Shown here piece after piece: positions 1 through 12,220 of a stretch of DNA of 64,000 nt. Made by a program: the position numbers and the translations under genes. The stretch lies in assembly GCA_910591455.2 (NCBI GenBank), contig OU342804.1:8625133-8689132 (forward strand), written 5' to 3'. Every line of letters starts with the position of its first letter. The stretch's first letter is position 1. This DNA comes from Pholis gunnellus (lineage: Eukaryota; Chordata; Actinopteri; Perciformes; Pholidae). Under the pieces are notes generated by a model that did no database searches, was not told the origin of the DNA, and saw nothing but the letters and a program-made list of their open reading frames with translations.

Positions 1-1806
1 TCAGCCCTTTGTCCTGAAGTTACATAGGCTTGCTCTAAAGGCAGAACCTGAGTGATTTGAAAAATCAAGACTATTGCGTTTACTATTTGATGAACATTCA
101 GCAGCTCTGGCTGAGTTATCGAACGCCGTCTAAAATCATAGTTTCATGTATCTAAGAACAAGTTACTAGTTTGGGAATACCTGCATTTGTGTGTTTTGCA
201 TAATGTGCTCTGTGTGTGTATTTTTCATTGATTGTGGCGCTGCGGGGAAATATAAAACACTAGTTCTCATGTTGTGGAGCTTTTTCCTCGACGATGTAGC
301 CTCAAAAAGAAAGCGTTGCTGTACCGGCTCCTGTTAGCAGCACAGCAGCGCTCCGTTTAAAGCATCAAAAGAACGTACTAATCTTCACTGCCGCGCAGCC
401 TTTTCATACATTTCCCTCGGGAAATGGAAAACAGCAGTATTGATACAAGTGGAAACATGAAAGACTTTTCCAGGTCTGTATCCCAATGCTGGGATTGACT
501 TTCATTTCTAAGGCTCGGAAGACGTTTCTTTCGTTTAAGCTGCCGGTGGAGAGCGTGATGGCGAACCATATAGGCGTCTCTCGTGATTGTCCTCTATTTT
601 TGCAATTACTCTGGAGGTGAGGCTCACCTGCCATCAACCTGTGAGCTCAGCTGCCAGTCATCATCACACTGTGAATGCAAATAAAGTAAACAACTAAAAT
701 ATTTATTAACCGAATAACTTTTTTTTTTTTTTTTTTTTTTACAGCAAACTCTTATCACGACACAGTCTTCAAGTCAAATGACACTTAACCCTTTGAGTAC
801 AATTAGGTTGGCCACTCTGATCTGGAGAAGAAACTATGAACAGACCAGGTGGATTCCTCCGCCGCGGTCTTCTATCAAAACCATGAACAAGCACATCGGG
901 ATCTAGAAGATCCAAAACTGCTTCCTTGAAAAAGTCAGACATTTAAGGAGTAACACAATGGCTTGCTTTTTTTTTTTTTAGTAGGAACTGAATCAAGAAC
1001 CACATTGTCATGTTCAACATTAGATTTTTTTTTCTTCTTTTTCACATGTGTACATAGTTCCATTTTGTCTGGTCCTCAGGAAGATACTTTCAGTTCAGTT
1101 CAAACAGACAGTGTGTTGAAAAAAAATAAATAAAAAGATGTGAGGTGAAGTCTGTCCAGGCTCCTCGTCTGACACGCCCGAGACAGACGCTGGTCTACGC
1201 TCATTGGGAATTCCAGAATCCACTTCTGCTTCTCTCAGCTTTTAGTGAAGGACACTGATCAGAGATCTGTACATACACACAGGCTAGTCAAATCCACAAT
1301 GTTGTCCTAAAACGGTGAAAAGACATAAAACTATGACCGATACTAAAAGGGTTAAGGCAAGAATAGAAAAATAAAGAAATAGTAAAAACAATAGAAATGT
1401 TGCTTCTCTGTCACACTCGACTTGCTACGCTCAGATCCTAAGAAGCTGTGCTAGTGAGAATTATTCACAAAGTCTTACTCTCTTTACAGAACCCGTCACT
1501 TTACACAGTATTTACAGCAAAACAGAACCTATCCCACAAAAAGAAAAGTAGTCCACTCAAATTAACACGTTATTCATGAACACAATAATTAAAAAACTGT
1601 ATAATTTTATCATATTGTCGGTATGTAAAAACATTTACACACAGACTTGCAAATAGTGTTTTACAGGAGTCATCATAATTCATATCAAATCAATCAACAG
1701 AGCAATCTTAAAACATTGTTTTCAGTGATCCTTTGTACAAATGTCTGCTTTCGATTGCTGTGTTTCACTTTGATGGGTACAGATACCATTTACATACATT
1801 GTTTTT

Positions 1807-1810
<4 letters not shown>

Positions 1811-1887
<77 letters not shown>
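1811..1887. repeat. (GT)n microsatellite, longest in window
   Basis: About 38 uninterrupted TG units. Its translation in several frames gives runs of Cys-Val or His-Thr, which are not genes. Confidence 0.97.
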
Positions 1888-1890
<3 letters not shown>

Positions 1891-2437
1891 CTGTGCACAG
1901 TTGACAATTTCAGTTCTACAAGAGGCATTGTGACGATGGAGGAGAGAACACAGAGAGATGCTCAAGTGAGACAAAAACATGGATGACGGCACAAGGACGT
2001 TGCGGCAGAGAGGTCAGAGGGGCAGCACACCTCGCTGCACGCCCCCGTCAACCCCCGGGGGTTAAACGAGCAGAATCACCGTTCCCAAAAAGTTTGTGAA
2101 ATGAGCACCATGTTTTAGAGCCAAAGTATAAAAAAAATATCCTCAAAACACGACCAGAAACAAGAACGAGTCTGACATTAAATAGTGGAAGGTCAGCAGG
2201 GAGAGATGGAGACATTTACTGCTAACTCCAGAGATCAAGGTTACCTCAGACAACAAAGACACAACCGGTGTCAGATGAGGTGTACTAATGAGAGTATGCC
2301 ATTTGGATGATTGAAGGAATGATCGCAATATTGAACAACTTCCAGCTGTGACTCACTACGTACCCCTCTGGCGTCGGTTTTGAACATGGCAGAGACGGCG
2401 TGACAATATAAACCCATTACATGCATAGTGTCTTTTC

Positions 2438-2583
2438 AAAACAAACATTTAGTTAGGTTTAGGAAAAGAGTGCCGTTTACGTTAACTTGACTGACGTGAT
2501 AGAATGTCAACGATGACTTTTTAGTTTCACACAGGGACACAAACAGCAATTTCCTGGGTGAAAGTCCTGTGTTTGTTTAACCC
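2438..2583 (+). repeat. Dispersed repeat family R1, copy A
   Basis: Contains AGTTAGGTTTAGGAAAAGAG, then GTTAACTTGACTGACGTG, and further on GTTTCACACAGGGACAC and GGGTGAAAGTCCTGTG. The same word order recurs at five other places in the window (10298, 32757 reversed, 41934, 50893, 53206), so it is an old interspersed repeat. I do not know its class. Confidence 0.7.
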
Positions 2584-4839
2584 GTCCACCTCCCTTCCTG
2601 CCTGCTATATGTGGACTATCTCGCAGTTTATCAGTTAGTCGCTCTGAGCGTGTGATAGAGACACGGGTGTGTTTACATTGGAGTTAGTTGCAAACCCAGT
2701 GTGTCGTATACAATACACTGACCCAGCAGCGGTATACGACGCGTTGCGAGTGAGAACGGTTTGACTCTACACATGTACCCACTGCCGCCATCATTTCCTG
2801 CCTCAGATGCCCGTTGCTCATTGGATACCGTTCATCTCCGGTCTCAGACTTTTCTCAAATGTGCTCTACAAGTGCTATGAGCCCTATTTGGCTACGATAG
2901 AGATGGAGTTGTGAGTGGGATGGCTCATGACGACGTTACATGGCACAGGCGTGGATTCTATTGCCACTCGAGGGTGCTTCATCTGTGGGAGCAGTTTTTC
3001 TCTGAAAAAGGAAATTGAGTCGTGATATCTGCAATATGCTGCCGGTGTGCAGAGAAACCAGGGAAGCCGGTGTAGAGAAGACCTTGAACGTTGGTTCCAG
3101 CTTTGAAACGAGTTCTTCTGAAACGATTTGACTTGCCTAAAAAAAACTGTTAAGTGCTTTCACAAAGAACTGTATAACAAACGTTTACTAAATACTATTT
3201 CACCCGACAAAAAGCTTCACCTGGCATGTCAGATTTCTGCTGTTATCAAGTGATGATGTCATGGCACAACACGTAGTTCACCTTTCAAAGTCTGTGCTCA
3301 TTTCACAACATTTTGAGACAGTGTTAGAAACCCCCCCCCCCCCCCAGTTTTCTGAGGGAATAAAAACAGACAGTGAGGGTGATAACGACGACACTTGAGG
3401 GAAACGTTGGCGCTCTCGAGACAAGCTTGAGGATAATGAAGAGAGGAGTGGAGGAGAGGACAGGGAAGGGGACCACAGTGGTGTCAGAGCTGTGAATGTG
3501 TGACCTGTAGCAGGAGGAACACCAGACTCTCCCGCCTTATTAAGACTGGCCGTCTGTAGACACATTCGACTCCTGGTGACCTCCTGGCATACTCACATCC
3601 GGGCCTTCGTGACATGGCTTTAATTAGCCCCCCCCCCTCTTCATTTTATGTGCCTCTGTGCCACTCTCTGTGTGCGCAACATGGTTCAGAGCTGAGGAGC
3701 CCCGGGAGACAGCAAAGAGAACCACCTCGAGAGCTCTGCCAGCTTGTTCTGGGCTGCAGGAATCTGTTGTGCACCATCAAACTGCTTTATCGTGCTTTTT
3801 GATATCATGTCTTGCTATAACTAGCTATCTGGCAGTCCACCGCATCAAACAGGAGACATTGAGGCTGAGGGGAAGTGTTGGTTAATGGCTCAGCACCGAC
3901 AGACAACAGCTATGTCCCAATTCAGAGCCTGGATCCTCAGAACCGGGATCCTCTTGAGGGATGTGACTCACGTAGGCAGGTCATTTTAAAAGAACTGAAG
4001 ACTGGAGCATTGCACGGCCAGCCTACGCACGCAACAGGTGTGCCATCAGAGAGATGGGCGAAACACATTGGATCGTACAAATGGGGATGACATCGCGCGC
4101 TTTCAGACTACCAAACTCTAAGAAACTTCAGAAAAGGGTTTCTTAAAAGACTAAGAAACCCTGCATGCGTTCTCTTTTCCCCACCCTGTTCAATCACTGC
4201 CTGAAGTGGGTGTTTTTGTCGGATTGTCTCTTTCAGAAAGTTACACCTCAGCTCATTTTTCAAATGGCATGGTCTAGCCTCACAGAGATCAAAACTAATG
4301 AGTTCTAAGCTCCAGTAACACTTGTAGAATTGAGAAAAACTTAATTATGAGAGCAACACATTTCAGAATGTGGCCCTGACCCTGGAAAAAGCCACAGGCT
4401 GAAACACATCATCAGAACCTGTACTTTTTCCAAGTCTATAATTGCTATATCACTGTAGTACTAATTACTATAGAATAGATACTGAGGGCGGCAATGACAT
4501 TTTTAAGATTCAATTTAAGATTGAACGGGGTTTATGACACATCAAACGTATCTCGATGGACATTAAAGGATCCAGTCCCTGAAGTGGGAAAAGCAGACAG
4601 CTGTTTGTTGTAGATGCAGGAAATCTTGATTATGTGTGGGTAGTACAACATTTATATAGCATGTAAAGAAAGGTTAAGCCCCCTTTCATTTGTGTTCATG
4701 TTCAGCCGAAGTCCCATAAATATGTAAATTCACTGAAATCACTAAAAATAAAGTGTTCTTCTTTCTGTATTGGCCAGATTGTAGAGAAGTCTATGAGAAA
4801 ATGACTCCACTTCTTACTTGATTCATTACCTCAGTTAAC

Positions 4840-5227
4840 ATCATAAAAATGAGTGTATGGTCTCAATCGATAGTTTGAAGTCTAAATTCATTAGGTAAAT
4901 TATGTTCCATTTTTTAAAGTCAAATAGACCATAAAGCAGGGTATGCTTTGGGGCGTGGCTACATTGTGATTGACAGGTTGCTAACACAACGTTGTCCAGT
5001 CTGTTTTCGTCTTGGAACTTCAACCTTTTTCACGGTGTGTTTACATTTCATGAAAGTCAATTGTAACCGTTTTGGTTGCCTTCACTTAGCTCCACCCTCT
5101 CGTGTCACTTCCCGTTGCAAAAACCAAGATGGCGATGGCTTAAATGTAGAACTCGAGGCTTCAAAGCGGCAGTCCACAAACTAATGGACGCCACGGTGAC
5201 TACGTCTACTTCTTATATACAGTCTAT
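4840..5227 (+). repeat. Interspersed fish repeat ending in ATATACAGTCTATG
   Basis: Recognised by ACCATAAAGCAGGGTATGCT, GGGGCGTGGCTACATTGTGA, AAACCAAGATGGCGATGGC, AACTCGAGGCTTCAAAGCGG and the end ATATACAGTCTATG. I associate this string of words with a very common teleost interspersed element. The segment at 32218-32330 looks like the other half of the same element. Family assignment is from memory. Confidence 0.6.
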
Positions 5228-5851
5228 GCTCCCATGAAAGAAGTTGTATTGAGTTGGAAACTGAGCCTACACCATCAGACTTAACAGCATTTGTTTTACT
5301 TTCCAAAGTTGTTATTTCTACATCAAACTATCTCCTGCTTAACAGGACATCATATAAAATGAGGGTGCAGTACTTTTGGTTACCACACTATTGAATGTTT
5401 AGCTGATGATTAGGTGACCAAGTAATAGTGACATTTCGCAACATAAACAGCTGGAGCACCTCAACATCTGTCCAGCTAGTAATCATTTTCGGCTGCGTGT
5501 CTCTGTTTCGGGGGTCGGGACGTAATGTTAAACAGTTTTCCTCCAAGACATTTAGTGAAATGGGAACAACACAAAGACACAAACACAACTAGGTGACTGT
5601 GGCAAGAGCGACTACGGCCTCAGTCTCCGCCTGAGCCACACACACATACACTCGCTCACGCTCTAACGGTTTGTCGAGTTACGGCATGAAAGCACAGCCT
5701 CAACACCCCAGTCCGTCCAGTGCATGTTCGTATTTTCTGTGCACACACTGGCATGCACATGTGTGTGCGTGAGTCTGTATTATGAATCCGAGGGGAGAGT
5801 CGTCAGAGGGAGGAGGGGGCGTGGCAGTCCCGCAGTGAGAGGAGGGGAGCT

Positions 5852-5902
5852 TTAGTTGTTCTGAAGGCAGTCGAGATCCACCGAGCAGCAAACATTCCCA
5901 TT
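5852..5902 (-). CDS. nell1: nell1 terminal coding exon
   Basis: A 51-nt coding stretch: 16 residues, NGNVCCSVDLDCLQNN, and a TAA stop at 5854-5852. The acceptor is strong (TTTTCCTGCTGCGCCGCTCAG region, 5903 upward) and joins in phase 0 to the AAG-ending exon at 7469, giving CMCK-NGNVCC. The NELL1 C-terminus I remember is CKCKNGRVCCSVDFECLQNN, so only a few residues differ. The final VWC-like repeat is incomplete because it lacks the closing CCPxC. The 3'UTR must continue below 5852. The piece is too short to stand out by reading-frame length and was located by its protein sequence and acceptor. Confidence 0.94.
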   Translation of the reverse strand, partial: NGNVCCSVDLDCLQNN

Positions 5903-7468
5903 CTGAGCGGCGCAGCAGGAAAAGACAGGAAAGAGCAGACAGAGAGTTGTAAATATACTGTTGTGTATTCAAATATGCTGTACATGTTGCTTGTAATCAC
6001 TGTCACAGTGACGCACTTTTAATTGGAACTACTTTCTCCTAAGAAAAAGAGGGGCCATTCTCTCAAAAACTCATATCTGCATGACTTGATGCGACAAAAA
6101 TATATTTAGGTTTAGAATTTGGCTGCACTGACCCTTTCAGTCGAGACACTCAGGAAAAGATTGTTTTTTCATGCACAGATAGATTTTGAGATTTTGGGCT
6201 ATTTTGCTTCCATAACATTTCTTCTAGTGGAAAGAAAACATCCAAAATATGCATTTTGTAAGCCTCATATGCCTTTTTAAAAATACAATTTCAGAAAACT
6301 TGTAATACAAAAAAGAATTGTCTTAATGTAGGCAATCAATTGGGGAAGACTCGTGGTTGTATCTATCAGTAGAAGTTTTTTCCCTATTCACCTGTAGGTC
6401 TTTAATACATATCTTTAAGGCCATTTTTCTAAATGACTTTATTCAATAAGATAATGCCTCATTTGTATATGTAAACATCCCATTTCAGAAGATTGGTAAT
6501 ACAAAAGACAAAATGTCTTCATGTACGTAATCCGCTGGTTTCACCGTTCATTCATCATCAGCCTTGGCTGGACGTGAGGTTCCCTGCTGGTCAGAGGAAA
6601 ACTCTGTCTTTACCAAAGGTGATGCAGCAAAAGCAGATCAGAGTAACTTACACAAGTGCAGTAGCTATAACCACATGCTGTGACCACAGCATGAGTGAGC
6701 ACACCAGCTGCTCCTGTTGCTGCCTATGACCTGAATTTTATTTTTTTGCAAAATTCAGTTCATGTAGCCACATATAAAATAACCTGACATGTGTCCAGGC
6801 CATATGTTTGTGGAGCTGTTTTTGGCCAACTAAAATTCTTGTAGCTTAAAACGGAACAAAAAAAATAAAAAAAGCGGAACTGCGGGACAACAGATCATTT
6901 TTAGTAAATGTGTGGAGATGATCTGAGTTATGGCGACATGTTCCTGACACAGTGATCTGCATATTTTGCTCTTTGAAGATTATATGTACCTTACATCATC
7001 TGTGACAAACACATTTATTTGTATTCATCTTGGAAGACAGAGACGTTGCGTATCCTCATCACACATCAGACAGACTCACTAAAACACAGTTTATCACCAA
7101 GAATTTTCTTCAATACCAATAGCCTGTAATGCCTCCCATTATCTATAACAAGGTATGGAGGGATTAAAGAATACACATAAACATGAACAGAATCAAGCTT
7201 CTGTAACTGCATGAGATTTTTACATCCCCAGACTACATGTAGAATGGTCTAGCTGCAGGGATGGACAAACAACACATTAGGTAAAAAGCACTATTGCACC
7301 CTGAGAACAGGCAAACTGAGCAATCAATTTTTTTTGAGAATATCAATTTGATACCGTACAAAATGAATGTGGATTTTTGATTGAATTATCCACTCCAGTG
7401 TTAAATCAAACATGGATGCTGCACGGTAAAGCCAAACCTTCATTGTGGCGGTTGTTGCTTTGGCCTAC
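5903..7468 (-). other. nell1: nell1 last intron (1.57 kb)
   Basis: Bounded by donor GTAGGC (7468 downward) and a pyrimidine-rich acceptor ending CAG at 5903. It contains a diverged two-copy duplication (6262 and 6456). Nothing else is recognisable. Confidence 0.85.
6262..6545. repeat. Two diverged copies spaced about 194 bp
   Basis: The words GCCTCAT, ATTTCAGAA, GTAATACAAAA and TGTCTTxATGTA occur in the same order near 6262-6340 and again near 6456-6535. This suggests an old local duplication inside the last intron. Confidence 0.55.
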
Positions 7469-7693
7469 CTTACACATGCAGGTGGTACAGGGTGAGTTGG
7501 GCATATGCCACGTGTCTCCGCTGAGGCGGACGGCGCCCGCGGGGTCCTGGCACGTCTGCCGTATGTCATACGACAGGTTGTCGGCCAGGCAGGGGTCTGT
7601 GACGCAGCGCGGGCAACACTCGGCCTCCGCCACCGTCGTGTACTCGCACATCAACGCGGGACAAACCAGAGGCCAGCAGTCCACCTCCCCCTC
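7469..7693 (-). CDS. nell1: nell1 exon: VWC module end and C-terminal VWC start
   Basis: A 225-nt exon of 75 codons, phase 0 at both ends; acceptor CCGACCTCACTCAG, donor AAG|GTAGGC. It encodes EGEVDCWPLVCPALMCEYTT, the closing AECCPRC of a VWC module, then DPCLADNLSYDIRQTC and the start of the last VWC-like repeat with a conserved Trp and CTTCMCK. DCWPL, CEYT and DPCLADN with Tyr-Asp-Ile-Arg match NELL1 better than NELL2, which as I remember reads ECWPLPCPDVECEF and DPCQADT at these places. NLS is a potential N-glycosylation site. The previous intron is only 369 nt, so these two exons form a tight pair. Confidence 0.96.
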
Positions 7694-8062
7694 CTGAGTG
7701 AGGTCGGAAAAAACAGAAAGGTGACACAAATGTTACGGTCTGTGTTTTTGTGTGGGTGTGTGTGTGTGTGTGTGAGAATCAGCTGATCTGGCAACAGTCA
7801 CAGCTCACACGCTGATTTGCTGCCACATCTCTAATTAGAGAGGTGATAATTATCTGAGCTTTCCGCACACACAGCTGAGCAGGCGGATTAAACAAGGCAG
7901 AGCTCTGAGCTTCATGTTGATGAGGAGATTCTGTGTTTTTGGTGTCATCTGTTTCTTTTAACAAACAAGTAGGGATTTAATATGGTCAGCTTTCATTTCT
8001 GTTGGCAGGAAACATATGTAGCTTCTGTGTGAATGTGTGTGTGTGTGTTTCTGTGTACGGAC
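7694..8062 (-). other. nell1: nell1 short intron (369 nt) with CA repeats
   Basis: In the sense strand it starts GTCCGTACACAG followed by a CA-rich run (plus coordinates about 8034-8050) and has a second CA run at about 7754-7775, some 60 nt before the acceptor. Both could be hnRNP L-type sites; that is inference. Confidence 0.75.
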
Positions 8063-8239
8063 CATGCAGCGGCACTGCTGGCAGCCGTACAGCCAGGATG
8101 CCCCGCTGCGGTAGAGTGTGCGTCCGCTCTGGTCCAGACACTGGCTGCTGGGCCTGTTGTCACAGCCGGGACAGCAAAACAGATCCTCGTCCGGGTCTCC
8201 GCAGTCACAGGGTCTCCTTCTGCAGTACGTCTGCCCGTC
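8063..8239 (-). CDS. nell1: nell1 exon: end of one VWC module, start of the next
   Basis: A 177-nt exon of exactly 59 codons, phase 0 at both ends. It starts DGQTYCRRRPCDC, passes the FCCPGC signature that closes a VWC module (CCPxC), then continues SSQCLDQSGRTLYRSGASW to CQQCRCM, the CxxCxC core of the next VWC module. The match to human NELL1 (FCCPEC, SSQ/TSQCLDQ, LYRSG, CQQCRCL) is close. The splice sites are weaker than the others: the acceptor ends TTTGCGGTGCAG with few pyrimidines, and the donor is ATG|GTCCGT, followed within 15 nt by a CA-rich run. Reading through the donor would add 34 intron-coded residues before a stop, losing the last VWC portion. Confidence 0.94.
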
Positions 8240-11200
8240 CTGCACCGCAAAGTCACAGCGTCAGAGACAGAAGTAAGTCATGACAGTGGCCCTGGCGTAC
8301 TTTATGTAGTTGACATCAAAGAAATAGTGCAGAAAATATACTTCAATGTACACGTCGCCTCATATTCTGGGCCGTAAAGACGTGTTCCAGCGTTTCTTTG
8401 GCATTGAATAGGTGGGTCACTCTGCGTTCAACAGCTGCTGACGCTGAAAGCTTTCACCAGTCTAGTTACGGTGAAGGGTCTCCTGATGCCTAAAATGTCA
8501 TTACAGAGCCTTTTTAATCTCTGAAAAGAGTAAAATCCTGCAAACAACACTGAATGCCTCACATTTCCTTGCTATGAAGCTGGTGCAATTGCAAAAATAT
8601 TGGACACATCAGTATTCAAAAAGCCCTTTCCGACTTTGATAAGACTTTGGTATCGGATCAAGATGCAGCTCTGATCCCTTTAGAGAGAGCTAGTTAACGA
8701 TTTTACACACTGGGTCATTCAGGCAGATAATTCAAGGCCAGCATATACCTTCGTAAGTTTTTAATGTGTCGTAGCAACTCTCGAATCTCCATTTTCTACC
8801 AGCAATTTATTAGAGCCGTGAATGAAGCGATAATGCGTTAGAAGTTTGGCGTTCGGGCCGGAATGCAAAGTAAAATCTGCCAGACCTGGAAGCCTCCCAG
8901 AGCCGCCGTGTCCCTGGCTCTCAGTCTCCACCCAGGGAAAACTTTATGGTCCATTTTACTCACCACAGCCAGCACTGTCTGGCATGGGTACGATATTGTA
9001 ATGGAGATGTAAAAATGTTGCATAGAATGGCTGTTGGAAAATGTATGGGCGCCATAAAATCGTTCCGCATACCATTAAAAGGGCAATACAGAGCCAATGT
9101 TTTATCGATGCATATTGTCCCGCTACAGTAACAGCCGAGTCCCAGGGTACCAATACCGAAGGCCTTGGTCTTAACAGTTATGGCCCTTGACTTCCTGGGA
9201 AAGCACTGCCAACACTACAGTGCAGGCAGGACGCATGAAGGCTAACTGTTCATTTTAATGCCAGGAATAAGACCGGGCATGAATACTAATGCTGCACTGC
9301 TGCGCTAACCAAAACAACATCATTACGTCGTTGTATTTTATGGCAACTTTGATGGCAACAAGTTTATGATGAATTTGATCACTTCAGATGACATTCCCTT
9401 TAAATCCACAGGTATGACTTGCTTTCAACACAGTCTTCGGATGAGGAATTCCTCTCCAGGGTGGGTTTTCTTCTGAAGGTCAAACTCTGAAAGTCTCTAA
9501 TTCAACTAAATTTCTCCTTTCATTTAGCTTGAAATACAACTTTGGTGAAAGTTGAGTGTAGAAAATCTTTGCTCTCAAGTTTCAACCTTTTGATGTCATA
9601 TGTTAGGCAGTTTTTAAAAACCCTTTTCTGCCCATCGTCCCCTCGTGCACCTCTATCTTTTCCACTTGCCCTGTCTGGCATCCACAAATTTCAAATCATA
9701 TTACAACAATCAACCTTCCTCTCGTGTTCAACAAACCAAATCGACAGTTTCATGTGCATTTACAACTGGTCTGTACTTTCTGACCCCGATTACCGTCAAT
9801 TTCTCTCCTTCTTAATAAACCACAGTGACGTCCTGGCTCCCTCACAGTCGACAGGAACCCAGATCACTGCCTGTTTACATTCAGTGAACATCTGACTCAA
9901 AAACCAGCCAGGCAGTGGATCCTGGAGGCATTCATTGTTTGCAGAGCATCTTGTTGGTGTCACACTTGTGTCACACTTTCTTCACACAACGGGTCTATTT
10001 TTGCCGGAACAGCTCACTTGTTTAAATCATGGAATTTCCTTGTGAATGTATGTAAATACCTATACTTATTGGCAACAATTAATCATCGATAAGTAAATAT
10101 TTTATGCTTTATTACATTTGTTATTAAATTGTAGCAAAGTTAGTTATTTTTTTTTTAAATGCTCCAAATTTCCTTCCGCTAAAATCCATTCTCAGAAACC
10201 ACAGCCTGGTCAGTACTCTCGCATCAGTTTAGGAGGTGTCAGGGAATATGACACACTATATTGGCGTGTCAATATAGTAATAATACAATAATAATACAAA
10301 ACCACTTGGTGAGGGTTAGGAAAAGAGCGTGGTTGACATTAACTTGACTGACTACCGACCCAAGTGACTTAATGTCAAACGTTTACTTTTATTTTCTCCC
10401 GCAACACGAACAGAATTTGCTTTAGTTCACCTTCAGCACTCACCGGATTAGTTCACGTGAAACGTCCTGGTGGTAAATTTGGAGTTGTATGAGCCGATGA
10501 AGCATGATTGGAACGATCGCCCACAGCTGTCATTTCATTCCAAATAACCCCTTGTGTTCTGTATTAATCTAACTCACTGAGCCTCAACTCCCCAAAGACA
10601 AATCTGATCAATATCTCACTTTCCTGCAGCCACACTGCACTGCCTCACTCTGACTTCTGAGCACAGACCTCCAGGTTCAGCTTCGACCTACTGTGCTTAC
10701 CGCGGTTGTGCGTACACAGCTTTCCTGTGCAATGAGGGCTTATTACGGGGGCACTCACTTTCGGTCTCACCTCTAAGTCGAGTGTCTTAGATGGTCGGGT
10801 TAAACTATTGGCTTGTTTACAACCTGTCTGGTCGTCAGACTGCATCTAGCCCATCACGTTTTGTTGTATGTTGCCTTGTTCCAGTGTATAGTGTTTTCAT
10901 AACCAATGAAGGAGGAAAATAACTAGCTATAGCATTGGCTTTTGAGGTGGAGAAAACTGTATTAAGTTACTGAAATGAAAGTAAGAGAAGCAATCAAAAG
11001 AAAGACAGAAAAAAAGACTACTCCATATATCCTACCAGCCTACCCCCCTCTTTCCTCCATTCCCCTTTTGAGAATATTTCTTCTCTTCATTGTTATTTTA
11101 TCCAAGTCTTCTCGTCTCTTTTCCATTTCTAAGCCTTTGTCTTTTTTTTGGTGCTGGTCTTTCTTCTCTTTGATAGCAATGTCTCTGAGTCAGTCCCGTC

Positions 11201-12026
11201 TGCCACTGCATGTATTTCCTGCATGTATAGTAATGTGGTTACAGTGAATATAAAAATGGCATAAAGTCTCTGTGCTCAACACTGCTCATGGGTTTTCTTG
11301 AATATCATATTTATTCCATACAGGTGAAAGAATAAAGTGACGTAAATTGATACAATATTTTTAAAAGGGGGCCGTCATGTATCAATCTTGCATGTCGTGT
11401 CAAGTTGCTTGACCTTGGTTTTATGTCAAGAGAAATTACAGTTAGTTGACATCCTTTCTGTCTTTTCTGTTTGGAGTTCCTGAATGGTCTTTAGATGATC
11501 GCTAAGTAAGTCTCCACCAAAATCCTTTTAGTGAAAGGTGGCAGCTAAGTTTGTACTTTTGCTTACGTATATTAGCAGCTTAGTTACAGGATGTTTTAGA
11601 TTATCGCTATGAGGCAAACCCTGAGTTAAGATCATCCACTAGGTTGTGAACACAAGTATTACTCATAGCCGCTTTCCACCAAAATAAGAGCGCAATTGCA
11701 TTTTTTTTTTAAATATGGGAAACCCACTAAAAATAGGTGATACACTCTTTTCCGCTTACGAGTAGTGAGAGCCGTGCCATTCCACTGGCCTTTTCTTTTT
11801 TATTTTCTGGTATTACCGTTGACAGAAATGAGGTGCTAGCTGGCAGTAGAAGCAGGGCTCACTGCCAAACGGAGAAAGAACCGATAAATGCCCATGAGTT
11901 CTGCGGAGTAATTTGTCCAGGGAATGAATGCCGATCCTAACTTTTCTCACTGAAGGAAAATGACAGATGTTGGTGCGTGTTAGTGGCTTATTTGTAAATT
12001 AAAATGTGTGAGTTCATCTTCTGTAC
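8240..12026 (-). other. nell1: nell1 intron (3.8 kb)
   Basis: Donor GTACAG at 12026 downward, acceptor AG at 8241-8240. It holds one R1 repeat copy at 10298-10400 and otherwise unique-looking sequence. Open frames such as 9542-9895 have no recognisable protein features. Confidence 0.85.
10298..10400 (+). repeat. Dispersed repeat family R1, copy B
   Basis: AAACCACTTGGTGAGGGTTA, GGAAAAGAGCGTGGTTGAC and ATTAACTTGACTGAC align with copy A in the same order. Confidence 0.65.
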
Positions 12027-12220
12027 CTTGCAGGAGCATAGAGCACAGCGGTCAAAGCCGGGTTTCCAGTCCTCTCCGTTGCGTCTGATTTCCTCTTCCT
12101 GTGGACAGTCGCCGCTGCAGCCCGGACCAGATGTGCACACGCAGTCGTAGCCCCCCGGGAGGTTCACACACACACTGTCATTCCAGCAGGTGTGTGTCTG
12201 CAAACCGCACTCATCAATGT
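12027..12220 (-). CDS. nell1: nell1 exon: last EGF module and start of a VWC module
   Basis: A 194-nt exon entering in phase 1 (acceptor TTTGTCTTCCAG) and leaving in phase 0 (AAG then GTACAG). It encodes DIDECGLQTHTCWNDSVC through GCSGDC, an EGF module with a CVNLPGGYDC hydroxylation-type motif and an NDS sequon. It then continues into the N-terminal half of a VWC module with a conserved Trp (GEDWKPG) and the CALCSCK cluster (CxxCxC). The transition from EGF to VWC inside one exon, and the switch from phase-1 to phase-0 introns after it, mark the boundary between the EGF array and the C-terminal VWC array. The human counterpart reads DIDEC...HTCWNDSAC...CSVCSCK. Confidence 0.96.

Larger units (their letters stand above)
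1..5851 (-). other. nell1 3'UTR of unknown length and downstream flank
   Basis: No coding exon is recognisable. The 3'UTR starts at 5851 and runs toward lower coordinates, but its end is not clear: scanning by eye I saw no AATAAA on the minus strand close to the stop. The nearest candidates noticed are ATTAAA at 3624-3619 and AATAAA at 707-702. The stretch holds a long (GT)n at 1811-1887, a poly-C run near 3331-3345, a T run near 720-740, one copy of a dispersed repeat at 2438-2583, a 9-bp-arm inverted repeat at 2703-2740, and a fish repeat at 4840-5227. Confidence 0.5.

Noticed and set aside
1..640. Start of the neighbouring gene (ano5 in the human order)
   Set aside because: No exon, CpG-rich promoter block or recognisable protein piece could be identified here.
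1647..1992. Open frames of Cys-Val or His-Thr repeats on both strands
   Set aside because: They are translations of the (GT)n microsatellite; the same applies near 30145-30820, 42374-42617, 43575 and 58137.
9542..9895. 117-residue plus-strand frame in the 3.8-kb intron
   Set aside because: No domain, no splice context and average composition; most likely chance.
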